A stretch of DNA of 64,000 nucleotides from Streptomyces sp. NRRL B-3428 (GCA_000721375.1 JOGW01000004.1:310001-374000); one strand, 5' to 3'. Shown: positions 36,768 through 45,100, counted from the stretch's first letter. A program made the numbers and translations. Notes: generated from the letters alone by a model not told the origin.

Positions 36768-37706
36768 ATGCGGGATGTGACGATGCAAACCCGACGGCTC
36801 ATGCTTCTCGACACCGCCTCCCTCTACTTCCGCGCCTACTTCGGCGTACCGGAGTCGATGAGGGCTCCGGACGGCACTCCGGTCAATGCCGTGCGTGGAC
36901 TGATCGACTTCATCGACCGCCTGGTCAAGGACCACCGGCCCGACGACCTCGTCGCCTGCTGGGACGACGACTGGCGCCCGCAGTGGCGGGTCGATCTGAT
37001 CCCCTCGTACAAGGCGCACCGCGTCGCCGAGGAGACCGAGACCGGTCCGGACGCGGAGGAGATCCCCGACACCCTCTCGCCCCAGGTCCCGGTGATCATC
37101 GACGTGCTCGAAGCGCTGGGCATCGCCCGGATCGGCGCGCCGGGCTATGAGGCGGACGACGTCATCGGCACGCTCACCGCCCGCGCCGGCGGACCGGTCG
37201 ACATCGTCACGGGCGACCGCGACCTCTACCAACTGGTCGACGACAAGCGCGGGATCCGCGTCCTGTATCCGATCAAGGGTGTGGGAAATCTGCAGCTGAC
37301 CGACGAGGCATGGCTGCAGGAGAAGTACCAGGTGGACGGGCCCGGATACGTGGATCTCGCACTGCTGCGCGGCGACCCGAGCGACGGTCTGCCCGGCGTG
37401 CCCGGTATCGGCGAGAAGACCGCGGCCAAACTGCTCGCGCAATACGGCGACTTGGCGGGAATCATGGCCGCCGTCGACGACCCGAAGTCGAAGCTCACCC
37501 CGTCGCAGCGCAAGAAGCTCGACGAGTCGCGGCCGTATGTGGCGGTGGCGCCGAAGGTGGTCAGGGTGGCCACGGACGTGCCGGTCCCCGACATCGATCT
37601 GGCACTGCCGAGCGAACCGCGCGACCCGGCGTCGCTCGACGTTCTGGCCGAGCGCTGGGGTATCGGCACTCCGCTCAAGCGCCTGGTCACGACGCTGGCG
37701 GGCTGA
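36768..37706 (+). CDS. Stand-alone 5'-3' exonuclease (PolI N-domain type)
   Basis: The protein (about 312 residues) matches the 5' nuclease domain of DNA polymerase I: LMLLDTASLYFRAYFG, PSYKAHR, EADDVIGTLTARAG, VTGDRDLYQL and the helix-hairpin-helix in GLPGVPGIGEKTAAKLLAQYG, with acidic metal ligands at each motif. It has no polymerase domain. Streptomycetes carry such a stand-alone 5' exonuclease in addition to PolA; it probably removes RNA primers or flaps. ATG 36768 was chosen with GGTGGGG upstream; ATG 36783 is also possible. Confidence 0.9.
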   Translation: MRDVTMQTRRLMLLDTASLYFRAYFGVPESMRAPDGTPVNAVRGLIDFIDRLVKDHRPDDLVACWDDDWRPQWRVDLIPSYKAHRVAEETETGPDAEEIPDTLSPQVPVIIDVLEALGIARIGAPGYEADDVIGTLTARAGGPVDIVTGDRDLYQLVDDKRGIRVLYPIKGVGNLQLTDEAWLQEKYQVDGPGYVDLALLRGDPSDGLPGVPGIGEKTAAKLLAQYGDLAGIMAAVDDPKSKLTPSQRKKLDESRPYVAVAPKVVRVATDVPVPDIDLALPSEPRDPASLDVLAERWGIGTPLKRLVTTLAG

Positions 37707-37776
37707 GCCGCCCGCCGAAGGGGGTCTCATCGCGTACGAGGCGACGCCTGATCGCGTACGAGGCCCCCTCCAGCTC

Positions 37777-37813
37777 TTGACAGCCGGGTGTTTACTTAGG
37801 TTGACCTAAGTAA
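37777..37813 (+). promoter_or_regulatory. Promoter with iron-box-like palindrome upstream of SIP gene
   Basis: TTGACA (37777-37782) is a perfect -35. A perfect dyad with 10-bp arms TTACTTAGGT and ACCTAAGTAA (37792-37801, 37804-37813) overlaps the expected -10. The TTAGGT...ACCTAA core resembles DmdR1/IdeR iron boxes, although the half-site spacing is shorter than the 19-bp consensus. It should repress the siderophore-interacting protein gene in high iron. Confidence 0.75.
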
Positions 37814-37833
37814 GCCGATCAGGGGAGGCTGCC

Positions 37834-38688
37834 GTGGCGGAACGTCCGGCGCGCAAGGCACCGCAGGCCCATCTCGCGGAAGTGGTCCGCAGCGAGCGGC
37901 TCACCCCGCACATGCAGCGGGTGGTGCTCGGCGGCGCGGGGCTCGCGCGCTTCGCGGCCGACGAGTTCACCGACCACTACATCAAGCTCCTGTTCGCTCC
38001 CGACGGAGTGGACTACCCCGAGCCCTTCGACATCCAGGCGATCCGCGCCGAGCGCCCGCGCGAGCAGTGGCCGGTGACGCGTACCTACACGGTCCGCGCC
38101 TGGGATCCCGAACTGCGCCAGATCACCGTCGACTTCGTCGTCCACGGCGACGAGGGCCTGGCCGGACCGTGGGCGCGCGACGCCCGCCCCGGCGACACGA
38201 TCCGCTTCCTGGGCCCCGGCGGCGCGTATGCGCCCTCGCCCACGGCGGACTGGCACCTCCTCGCAGGCGACGAGAGCGCCCTGCCGGCGATCGCCGCGTC
38301 CCTGGAGCAACTCCCCGAGGGCGCCAAGGTCTTCGCGTACGTCGAGGTCGCCGACGCCACCGAGGAGCAGAAGGTCTCCACCCCCGACGGCACCGGCGTC
38401 ACGTATCTGCACCGTGGCGACCGCCGGGTCGGCGAGGCCCTGATCGACGCCGTACGCGCACTCGACTTCCCCGAGGGCGAACTGCACGCATTCGTCCACG
38501 GCGAGGCCGGCTTCGTGAAGGAGCTCCGGCGCCATCTGCGCGTCGACCGCGCCGTACCGCGCGAGCAGTTGTCGATCTCCGGCTACTGGCGCCTCGGCCA
38601 CACCGAGGACGGCTGGCAGGCGTCGAAGCGCGAGTGGAACGCCCAGGTCGAGGCCGAGCAGGAGACCGGCCCCCCGGCCGCTTCCTGA
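37834..38688 (+). CDS. Siderophore-interacting protein (FAD-dependent ferric reductase family)
   Basis: The 284-residue protein has the FAD-binding domain with the RxYT-type motif TRTYTVRAWD and HGDEGLAGPWARDARPGDTIRFLGPGG, followed by the SIP NADPH-like domain (LLAGDESALPAIAASLEQLP, VHGEAGFVKELRRHLRVDRAVPREQLSISGYWRLG). Family members such as ViuB reduce ferric siderophores in the cytoplasm to release iron. The start is GTG 37834 behind AGGGGAGG. The iron-box-like promoter fits iron repression. No siderophore synthesis genes are nearby. Confidence 0.93.
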   Translation: MAERPARKAPQAHLAEVVRSERLTPHMQRVVLGGAGLARFAADEFTDHYIKLLFAPDGVDYPEPFDIQAIRAERPREQWPVTRTYTVRAWDPELRQITVDFVVHGDEGLAGPWARDARPGDTIRFLGPGGAYAPSPTADWHLLAGDESALPAIAASLEQLPEGAKVFAYVEVADATEEQKVSTPDGTGVTYLHRGDRRVGEALIDAVRALDFPEGELHAFVHGEAGFVKELRRHLRVDRAVPREQLSISGYWRLGHTEDGWQASKREWNAQVEAEQETGPPAAS

Positions 38689-38761
38689 CCTCTGCGCACA
38701 CCCCGAACACCCCATCGGCACGGGCCGGTGGGGTGCTTTCGTATGCGCTCATAGGTCAGAT

Positions 38762-38866
38762 TATTTGGCATACCAAATATTGGCAACACCCCTTGACCAG
38801 CACCGTAAGGCGGCCGTAGCGTCCCGGTCACCCCTCCTTGGAATACAGATTTCGTATACCGGAATC
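38762..38866 (+). promoter_or_regulatory. Promoter with two GntR-like operators before NCS1 permease
   Basis: A perfect dyad TATTTGG-CATA-CCAAATA (38762-38779) lies just upstream of a -35 TTGACC (38793-38798), which pairs with a -10 TAGCGT (38817-38822, 18-bp spacer). A second imperfect dyad around GTATACC (38848-38866) lies downstream of the start. Both share the core G[CT]ATACC, the type bound by GntR/FadR or VanR-class repressors. Confidence 0.6.
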
Positions 38867-38882
38867 AGGAAAGGTGGCCGCT

Positions 38883-40412
38883 GTGACCACAGCGCACAAC
38901 GCGGTGCGTACGGACGAGGCGCCGCTCTCAGACGGGATACCGGCCGGCGCAGCGCACACCGCTCCGACCGGCACGAGCTCCCGTCTGTACAGCCCCGACC
39001 TCGCCCCGACGCAGAAGGCGGGCCGCAGCTGGGGCGGCTACAACGTCTTCACGCTGTGGGCCAACGACGTGCACAGCCTGGGCAACTACGCTTTCGCGAT
39101 CGGCCTGTTCGCGCTCGGCATGGGCGTCTGGGACATTCTGGGCGCCTTCGTCCTGGCCTCCGTCTTCCTGTTCGTCCTGCTGAGCCTGTCCGGCTACATG
39201 GGTGCGAAGACGGGCGTCCCCTTCCCGGTGATGAGCCGTATCGCCTTCGGCGTGCGAGGCGCTCAGGTGCCCGCCGTGATCCGCGGCGGCGTCGCGATCG
39301 CCTGGTTCGGCATCCAGACCTATCTCGCCTCGTCGGTGCTCTCCGCCCTCGCGGTCTCGGTCGCGCCCTCCCTCGCCTCCTGGCAGGACACTTCCGTGCT
39401 CGGCCTCGATCTGCTCGGCTGGGTCTCGTTCCTGGTCCTGTGGGTGGTGCAGGTACTGATCGTCAGTTACGGCATGGACGTGATCCGCAAGTACGTGGCG
39501 GTGGCCGCCCCGGCGGTTCTCATCACCTTTGTGGCGCTGGCCGGCTGGATGCTGTGGCGGGTGGACTGGTCGATCGCGATGGACGCCGGCAGCCCCTTCA
39601 CCGGCGCCGACCGCTGGCTGCACATCCTGGAGGCGGCCGCGCTGTGGGTGGTCATCTACGGCACGTTCGTGCTCAACTTCTGCGACTTCACCCGGTCCGC
39701 GAAGAACAACCGCTCGATCCTCCTCGGCAATCTGGTGGGCATCCCGCTCAACATGCTGTTCTTCGCCGGGATCGTGGTCGTGCTCAGCGGCGCGCAGTTC
39801 AGGCTCGACGGCGAGGTCATCAGCAACCCCGCCGACATCGTGCAGGAGATCCCCAGCACTCCGCTGCTCGCCCTGGCCTCGCTGTCGCTCATCGTGCTGA
39901 CCGTGGCGGTCAATCTGATGGCCAACTTCGTGGCCCCCGTCTACACCCTGGTCAACCTGTTCCCTCGCAAGTTGGACTTCCGCAAGGCGGGTGTCGTCAG
40001 CGCCGCCATCGGTCTGGTGATCCTGCCGTGGAACCTCTACAACAGCCCTGTCGTCGTCGACTACTTCCTCGGCGGTCTGGGCGCTCTGCTCGGCCCGGCC
40101 TTCGGCATCGTGATGGCCGACTACTGGGTGCTGCGCAGGACCCGCGTCCATGTCCCGCACCTCTACACCGAGGATCCCGCGGCCACATACGCCTATCGCC
40201 GCGGAGTGAACCCGCGTGCCCTGGCCGCGCTTCTGCCGTCCGCTGCCGTCGCCGTGGTGATCGCGCTGGTCCCGTACTTCTCGGGGATCTCCGGCTTCTC
40301 GTGGTTCATCGGCGCGATCCTGTCCGCGGCGCTCTACCTGGTCCTGCCGGGGCGGGGTGAGACGCCGGTCGAGGACGTCGACGGCGAGGCGATCGCGGTA
40401 CCGAGCGCCTAG
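38883..40412 (+). CDS. NCS1-family purine/hydantoin/allantoin permease
   Basis: The 509-residue protein has about 12 helices. NCS1 features are WGGYNVFTLWANDVHSLGNYAFAIGLFALG in helix 1 and VPFPVMSRIAFGVRGAQVPAVIRGGVAIAWFG in helix 3. GTG 38883 follows AGGAAAGG. Only 46 bases separate it from the hydantoin-racemase gene, so the two probably form an operon that imports a hydantoin, allantoin or similar ureide and racemises it. No hydantoinase or regulator gene is adjacent. Confidence 0.9.
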   Translation: MTTAHNAVRTDEAPLSDGIPAGAAHTAPTGTSSRLYSPDLAPTQKAGRSWGGYNVFTLWANDVHSLGNYAFAIGLFALGMGVWDILGAFVLASVFLFVLLSLSGYMGAKTGVPFPVMSRIAFGVRGAQVPAVIRGGVAIAWFGIQTYLASSVLSALAVSVAPSLASWQDTSVLGLDLLGWVSFLVLWVVQVLIVSYGMDVIRKYVAVAAPAVLITFVALAGWMLWRVDWSIAMDAGSPFTGADRWLHILEAAALWVVIYGTFVLNFCDFTRSAKNNRSILLGNLVGIPLNMLFFAGIVVVLSGAQFRLDGEVISNPADIVQEIPSTPLLALASLSLIVLTVAVNLMANFVAPVYTLVNLFPRKLDFRKAGVVSAAIGLVILPWNLYNSPVVVDYFLGGLGALLGPAFGIVMADYWVLRRTRVHVPHLYTEDPAATYAYRRGVNPRALAALLPSAAVAVVIALVPYFSGISGFSWFIGAILSAALYLVLPGRGETPVEDVDGEAIAVPSA

Positions 40413-40458
40413 TCACCTCCCCATCCACCGCACCATCACCGAAACAGGAACACCCTCC

Positions 40459-41181
40459 ATGCGCATCCTCGTCGTCAACGTCAACACCACCGATTCGATG
40501 ACGAAGACCATCGGCGAACAGGCGATGGCCGCCGCCTCCCCGGGCACCGAAATCGTGCCGCTCACCCCGGCGTTCGGCGCCGATTCGGTCGAGGGCAACT
40601 ACGAGAGCCACCTCGCGGCGATCGCCGTGATGGAGACCGTACGGTCCTACCCCGACCCCTTCGACGCGGTGATCCAGGCGGGCTACGGCGAACACGGCCG
40701 AGAGGGTCTTCAAGAGCTCCTGGACGTACCGGTCGTGGACATCACCGAGGCGGCGGCCGCCACGGCGCAGTTCCTCGGCCGCAGCTACTCGGTCGTGACC
40801 ACCCTCGACCGCGCCGTGCCGCTGATCGAGGACCGACTGCTCCTCGCAGGTCTCTCGGCCCGCTGCGCCTCGGTCCGGGCCAGCGGACTTCCCGTACTAG
40901 AGCTGGAGCGCGACCCCGCCGTCGCGGTCGAGGCGATCGCCGAGGAGGCCGCCCGAGCGGTCCAGGAGGACCGCGCCGAGGTCATCTGCCTCGGCTGCGG
41001 CGGGATGTCGGGCCTGAGCGAGCGGGTGGTGGAGCGCACCGGCGTCCCCGTCGTGGACGGAGTCGCCGCCGCGGTCACGATCGCGGAGTCGTTGGTACGT
41101 CTCGGTCTGACCACCTCGAAGGTCCGCACCTACGCCCCGCCGCGGCCCAAGCAGTTCCGCGCCTGGCCGATGGCGGGCTGA
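40459..41181 (+). CDS. Hydantoin/Asp-Glu racemase family protein
   Basis: The 240-residue protein has two Rossmann-like lobes, starting MRILVVNVNTTDSMTKTIGEQAM. It contains AGYGEHGREGLQELLDVPVVDITEAAA, where Gly-Glu replaces the usual first catalytic Cys region, and a clear second Cys site LGCGGMSGL. Hydantoin racemases normally use two Cys residues. The first one is not obvious here, so the exact reaction is uncertain; allantoin or hydantoin racemisation is most likely. It forms an operon with the NCS1 permease and is followed by a tRNA-like double hairpin. Confidence 0.85.
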   Translation: MRILVVNVNTTDSMTKTIGEQAMAAASPGTEIVPLTPAFGADSVEGNYESHLAAIAVMETVRSYPDPFDAVIQAGYGEHGREGLQELLDVPVVDITEAAAATAQFLGRSYSVVTTLDRAVPLIEDRLLLAGLSARCASVRASGLPVLELERDPAVAVEAIAEEAARAVQEDRAEVICLGCGGMSGLSERVVERTGVPVVDGVAAAVTIAESLVRLGLTTSKVRTYAPPRPKQFRAWPMAG

Positions 41182-41184
41182 GCA

Positions 41185-41255
41185 GGTGCCGAGTCGGCCG
41201 GATGGCCGACCTATGCCGCGAGGGCGCCCGATGGGTTCGAATCCCGTCGGGCGCC
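41185..41255 (+). other. tRNA-like double-hairpin element after the racemase gene
   Basis: A 13-bp stem (41223-41235 with 41243-41255, one G.U) is closed by the seven-base loop TTCGAAT, exactly a tRNA T-loop. A second hairpin (TCGGCC/GGCCGA, 41194-41199 with 41204-41209) sits where a D-arm would be, and GGTGCC at 41185 could pair with GGCGCC at 41250. The whole element is 71 bases, tRNA length, but no anticodon arm can be formed. It also works as a terminator between two convergent genes. It may be a tRNA relic, a tRNA-like RNA or a coincidence. Confidence 0.5.
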
Positions 41256-41274
41256 TTCGCTCTCCCGCTCGGCG

Positions 41275-42060
41275 TCACACCGACTTCTGATACGAGCGGA
41301 AGGTCCGCGTCGACAGCCACACCGCCACGACGGTCAGCACCACCAGACCGCCGCCGCGGCTGAGCACCTCGCCCCAGTCCGGGCTCTGCGACATCGCCGA
41401 ACGGCCCGCGACCATGGCCCAGTCGACCGGGTTCCAGTCCGCTATCGCCTGCATCCAGCCGGGCATCTGCGCCGGCGCCATGAACGCGGTGGACAGGAAC
41501 GTCAGCGGCAGCATCAGGAAGGTGTTGACGCCGATGATCGACTCGCGCTGACGCACCAGCATGCCCATGGCGTTGGACAGCGCCCCGAATATCGCCCCGA
41601 GCAGGACCGAGGCGACGATCAGCACCGCAAGTCCCGTGATCCCGCCCGGGTAGTCGGCGCCGCCCAGCTTGCCGAGCAGCACGATGATCACGGACTGCAG
41701 GGCGATGCTGACACCGTTCTGCGCCACGTTGGCGTTCATCAGCGCGCCACGGCTGACGGGTGTGGTCAGGAAGCGGTTGAGCGTGCCGCGCTCGATCTCC
41801 TCAAGGGTGCCCATGCCCGCCCACATCGAGGAGCTGAGCGCGCTCATCACCACGATGCCGGGCACGAGGTAGTCGAGATAGGTCGTGGTGCCGAAGCCGC
41901 CGAGCTCGACCACCTTCTTGAAGAGGTTGCCGAACAGGAACAGCCAGATCGCGGGCTGCACCAGCATCATCACGAGATACGCGGGCTGACGGACGATCGC
42001 CTTCAACTGGCGCTGGGTCATGAACCAGTTCTGCGCCAGGGTCTCGGTCATCGTGTTCAT
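41275..42060 (-). CDS. ABC-2 type exporter permease
   Basis: The 261-residue protein has six predicted helices. The ABC-2 family signature is present around RGTLNRFLTTPVSRGALMNANVAQN and the later PLTFLSTAFMAPAQMPGWMQAIADWNPVDW. It is coupled to the ATPase gene by a four-base ATGA overlap. Pairs of this DrrAB type export drugs, lipids or glycolipids; the substrate is unknown. A PadR-family regulator lies upstream in the same direction, a common arrangement for drug-responsive exporters. Confidence 0.92.
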   Translation of the reverse strand: MNTMTETLAQNWFMTQRQLKAIVRQPAYLVMMLVQPAIWLFLFGNLFKKVVELGGFGTTTYLDYLVPGIVVMSALSSSMWAGMGTLEEIERGTLNRFLTTPVSRGALMNANVAQNGVSIALQSVIIVLLGKLGGADYPGGITGLAVLIVASVLLGAIFGALSNAMGMLVRQRESIIGVNTFLMLPLTFLSTAFMAPAQMPGWMQAIADWNPVDWAMVAGRSAMSQSPDWGEVLSRGGGLVVLTVVAVWLSTRTFRSYQKSV

Positions 42061-43106
42061 CGGGCACCCCCCGTGGTGACCAGGTCGGTGGAGGACGGAT
42101 CGGCCGCGGCGGCCTCGGCCTCCGAGAAGCGACGGCCGGCGTAGCGCAGATAGACGTCGTCGAGCGAGGGCCGGGCGACGGTGGCCGCGGCGACCGCGGC
42201 TCCGGCCCGTTCGAGCGAGGTGAGCAGCGCGGGCACGGCGGCGGCGCCGTCCTCGGTACGGACGCTGATCCTGCGCCCGTCGATCAGCACCTCGTGCACA
42301 CCGGGCAGTGCGGCAAGCGCACCCGTGAGCAGCTCGGCGTCCGTCACCCGTCCCCTCAGCTCCAAGTGCACGGCGTCACCTCGCAGTTCACCCTTGAGCG
42401 CGTCCGGGGTGCCCTCGACCACGACCCGGCCCCGGTCGACGATCGCTATCCGCTCGGCGAGCCGGTCGGCTTCTTCCAGGTAGTGCGTGGTGAGCAGGAT
42501 CGTGAGTCCTTCGTCGCCCGCGAGCCTGGCGATCTCCTCCCACATCGCGGTGCGCGCCTCGGGGTCGAGACCGGTCGTGGGCTCGTCGAGGAAGAGCACC
42601 TCGGGACGGTGCACCAGGCCCAGTGCGACATCGAGCCGGCGCTGCATACCGCCGGAGTACCCCTTGACCTGTCGCTCGCCGGCATCGACCAGATCGAACC
42701 GCTCAAGGAGCTCGTCGACTCGCCGTTCGAGGCTCGCGCCACGCAACCCATAGAGCCGGCCTTGCAGTTGGAGGTTCTCCCTGCCGGTGGCCATCGGGTC
42801 GGCGCCGGACTTCTGCGAGACGACACCGATCGCTCGCCGCACCCGGTCGGGGTGACGCAGTGCGTCATGCCCGGCGACCATGGCGGATCCGCTGTCGGGG
42901 CGGGCGAGGGTGGTGAGGATCTTCACCGTGGTGGACTTGCCGGCGCCGTTCGGGCCGAGCAGCCCGAAGACCGTGCCGGCCTCGACCGTCAGGGACATAC
43001 CGCTCAGCGCGGTCACGTCCCCCGGATAGGTCTTGGTCAATTCTTCTGCCTGCACCGCGGGCGCAGTGGAGCGCGCGGGCAGGGTGGAGCCCTGCTGTGA
43101 CTGCAT
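42057..43106 (-). CDS. DrrA-type daunorubicin-resistance-family ABC ATPase
   Basis: The 349-residue protein has Walker A GPNGAGKST, Q-loop VVSQKSG, signature YSGGMQRRLDVA, Walker B VLFLDEPTTGLD and the H-loop TTHYLEEAD. The DrrA-like C-terminal regulatory region follows (VLIDGRRISVRTEDGAAAVPALL and ARPSLDDVYLRYAGRRF). ATG 43106 was chosen over an extension to 43175 because the family N-terminus starts near VQAEELTKTYPGD. It is translationally coupled to the permease and likely under PadR control. Confidence 0.93.
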   Translation of the reverse strand: MQSQQGSTLPARSTAPAVQAEELTKTYPGDVTALSGMSLTVEAGTVFGLLGPNGAGKSTTVKILTTLARPDSGSAMVAGHDALRHPDRVRRAIGVVSQKSGADPMATGRENLQLQGRLYGLRGASLERRVDELLERFDLVDAGERQVKGYSGGMQRRLDVALGLVHRPEVLFLDEPTTGLDPEARTAMWEEIARLAGDEGLTILLTTHYLEEADRLAERIAIVDRGRVVVEGTPDALKGELRGDAVHLELRGRVTDAELLTGALAALPGVHEVLIDGRRISVRTEDGAAAVPALLTSLERAGAAVAAATVARPSLDDVYLRYAGRRFSEAEAAAADPSSTDLVTTGGAR

Positions 43107-43167
43107 GACGGGATCTCTCCATCTCAGGGAGCCGATCCACGAAAAGAACGCCAAGCTATCCTGGGTG

Positions 43168-43261
43168 TGCCGCACCTCGATCGCCTGGCCGCCTCACCGC
43201 GGTCGGTCCGGGGTTCGAGACCCTGGCGGACGCTGCTGCAACAGCGCCGCCGGGGTCTTTT
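43168..43261 (+). ncRNA. Candidate small RNA with intrinsic terminator
   Basis: On the + strand a long stem (GACCCTGGCGG...CCGCCGGGGTC with an inner GCTG/CAGC, 43219-43257) is followed by TTTT, while the other strand has no T-tract. A TATCCT hexamer at 43157-43162 is a possible -10. A shorter alternative hairpin with loop TTCGAGA (43208-43226) uses part of the same sequence. No + strand gene lies upstream within 2 kb, so a transcript of about 95 bases is the simplest reading. It is divergent from the ABC ATPase gene. Confidence 0.4.
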
Positions 43262-43288
43262 CTGTTTGCGTCGTCTTGCTTACGGAAG

Positions 43289-43948
43289 TCAGGCCGTCGA
43301 ATCCGTCCCGGACATCCCTTCCTCCAACTCGGTGAACTCCTCGGGGATCTCACCGGTCTCGTGCCAGCTACGCCAGCCGGCGACACCGTCGAGCGAGCCG
43401 TCCTCGACCTCGGCGACGAAGCCGTGCAGCCACTCGATCTGAGCCTCGACCAGATGCAGCGCGTACTCGACCTCCACCAGGAAGACCCGGGGCAGCGACT
43501 CGTAGAGCTTCGCCAGCGCCCCCCGCCCCTGAGCGGCCTTGACCTCCAGCGTGGCGATCCGGTCCTTCAGGAGCCGTACGACCTCGTCGGGGTGAATGAC
43601 CCCCATGTTGGCCAGCGCGGTCTCGAAGATCGGATACTCCTCTGCCGGTACTGCGAGCAGATCCGACAGCCACTCGATCATCTCGACACGTCCGGCCTCG
43701 GTGATGCCGTACAGAGTGCGCTCGGGGCGATTGCCCTCCCGCTGCACTCCGGCGACCTCCACGAAGCCGTGCTTCTCGAGGTTCTGCACCACGGTGTAGA
43801 GCGAGCCGTAATTGATCTTCGTGCTCGCGTCCTTGCCGCGGCGCCGCAGGGTCTGCGCGATCTCATACGGATGCATCGGTCGCTCGACGAGCTGCACCAG
43901 CACCGTGAGAGCCAGCGGATTACTCAGCTTCCGGCGCTTGCCGGCCAT
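43289..43948 (-). CDS. PadR-family transcriptional regulator
   Basis: The 219-residue protein has the PadR winged helix (LALTVLVQLVERPMHPYEIAQTLRRRGKDASTKINYGSLYTVVQNLEKHGFVE, then RTLYGITEAGR) and a C-terminal helical dimerisation domain. ATG 43948 was chosen because it follows GTGAGGG and fits the family start; GTG 43957 is possible. It lies upstream of the DrrAB-type exporter and probably represses it and itself; repeated AT-rich motifs are found just before its start. The inducer is unknown. Confidence 0.9.
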   Translation of the reverse strand: MAGKRRKLSNPLALTVLVQLVERPMHPYEIAQTLRRRGKDASTKINYGSLYTVVQNLEKHGFVEVAGVQREGNRPERTLYGITEAGRVEMIEWLSDLLAVPAEEYPIFETALANMGVIHPDEVVRLLKDRIATLEVKAAQGRGALAKLYESLPRVFLVEVEYALHLVEAQIEWLHGFVAEVEDGSLDGVAGWRSWHETGEIPEEFTELEEGMSGTDSTA

Positions 43949-44013
43949 TGCCCTCACCCTGCCTCTCGGAGTCCTGACTTTTGTTGCCTACCTCGCGGAG
44001 TCTTGCTCGTACT

Positions 44014-44074
44014 CGAATATCCGTAGACGAATATATCGCCACTATCGCGAGCCCGTCAAGACGCGACCTATCGC
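44014..44074. promoter_or_regulatory. Repeated AT-rich motifs upstream of PadR gene
   Basis: CGAATAT occurs at 44014-44020 and 44028-44034, and TATCGC at 44034, 44043 and 44069. Such clustered AT-rich elements are unusual in this window and fit the promoter and operator of an autoregulated PadR repressor. Confidence 0.5.
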
Positions 44075-44084
44075 GTATATGGCC

Positions 44085-44136
44085 GAGCGGTCCAGCTGAG
44101 CGGTCCGACCGAGAGGTCCGACCGAGAGGTCCGAGC
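44085..44136. repeat. Four tandem 13-bp repeats
   Basis: Units GAGCGGTCCAGCT, GAGCGGTCCGACC, GAGAGGTCCGACC and GAGAGGTCCGAGC occupy 44085-44136 without spacing. They end 28 bases before the ADP-ribosylglycohydrolase start and could affect its promoter or leader. Confidence 0.75.
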
Positions 44137-44164
44137 CTCATACGTCACCCGTACGCTGGCCCGC

Positions 44165-45100
44165 ATGCAGCGCACAGACCGTGAAGCAGGAGCCGTGCTC
44201 GGCTCCGCCGTCGGCGATGCGCTCGGCGCACCGTTCGAGTTCGGCTCGCCGGGCGACTACTCCCGCCGGTTCCCCGACGGGACCGGCACCATGTGCGCAG
44301 GCGGCGGTTGGGACCGCGGCGAGGCCACGGACGATACGCAGATGGCCGTCCTCGTAGGCGAGTCACTCATCGAGCACGGCGGGCTCCAACTCCCCGATGT
44401 CTTCTCCCGGTTCCAGCGCTGGGCGGCCGGCGAACCCAAGGACATCGGGCTGCAGACCGAGGACGTACTGACCAACGGCGAGCCATGGGACATGGCCGCC
44501 GCACTCCACTTCCAGATCAACCTCCGCGCCGCGGGCAACGGCTCCCTCATGCGGGCGAGCACCTCTGCCGTGTACTTCGCCCCGGCCGGCCGCACCGCCA
44601 CGATGCACGCCGCCCGCAGGATCGCCGCGCTGACCCACGGAGACCGTGCCGCCTGGGAGGGCACGGCCTTGCTGCACGAACTGGTACGGGTTGCCCTGGA
44701 CGGTGACGACCCACTGCCCGCAGTGCCCGCGGCTCTGGCGGAGGTGCACCTGAACCATCGCGCACGCTGGGCCGTCGTCCTCGCCGAGGGCTGGCGCCCC
44801 GAGGACGCCACCGAGTTCAACGGCGCGGTCTGGCCCTGCCTCGGCTCGGCCCTCTGGGCGCTGCGCACCACCTCCACCTTCGAACAGGCCCTCGCCGCCG
44901 CCGTCGACCTCGGCGGTGACACCGACACGGTGGCCGCGGTCACGGGCATGCTGGCCGGCGCCGTGTACGGCACCTCCGCGATCCCGACGCGCTGGACCGA
45001 GCCCCTGCACGTCCCCCTGCCCGGCTACGGGAACCGAGTCCTGCGCACGCCGGACCTCATCGCCCTCGCCCGGAGCCTGGGATCGGACAGACCGCACTGA
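44165..45100 (+). CDS. ADP-ribosylglycohydrolase family protein
   Basis: The 311-residue DraG-like hydrolase begins GSAVGDALGAPFEF and has the binuclear-metal motifs ATDDTQM (first Thr-Asp-Asp site) and LGGDTDTVAAVTGMLAGAVYG (C-terminal Asp-Thr-Asp site). These remove ADP-ribose from proteins or other acceptors. No cognate ADP-ribosyltransferase is nearby, so the substrate is unknown. It is followed by the pseudouridine synthase gene after about 30 bases on the same strand. Confidence 0.93.
   Translation: MQRTDREAGAVLGSAVGDALGAPFEFGSPGDYSRRFPDGTGTMCAGGGWDRGEATDDTQMAVLVGESLIEHGGLQLPDVFSRFQRWAAGEPKDIGLQTEDVLTNGEPWDMAAALHFQINLRAAGNGSLMRASTSAVYFAPAGRTATMHAARRIAALTHGDRAAWEGTALLHELVRVALDGDDPLPAVPAALAEVHLNHRARWAVVLAEGWRPEDATEFNGAVWPCLGSALWALRTTSTFEQALAAAVDLGGDTDTVAAVTGMLAGAVYGTSAIPTRWTEPLHVPLPGYGNRVLRTPDLIALARSLGSDRPH

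Noticed and set aside
43208..43226. tRNA gene suggested by a T-arm-like hairpin with loop TTCGAGA
   Set aside because: No acceptor stem or anticodon arm can be built around it; the sequence fits a small-RNA terminator better.
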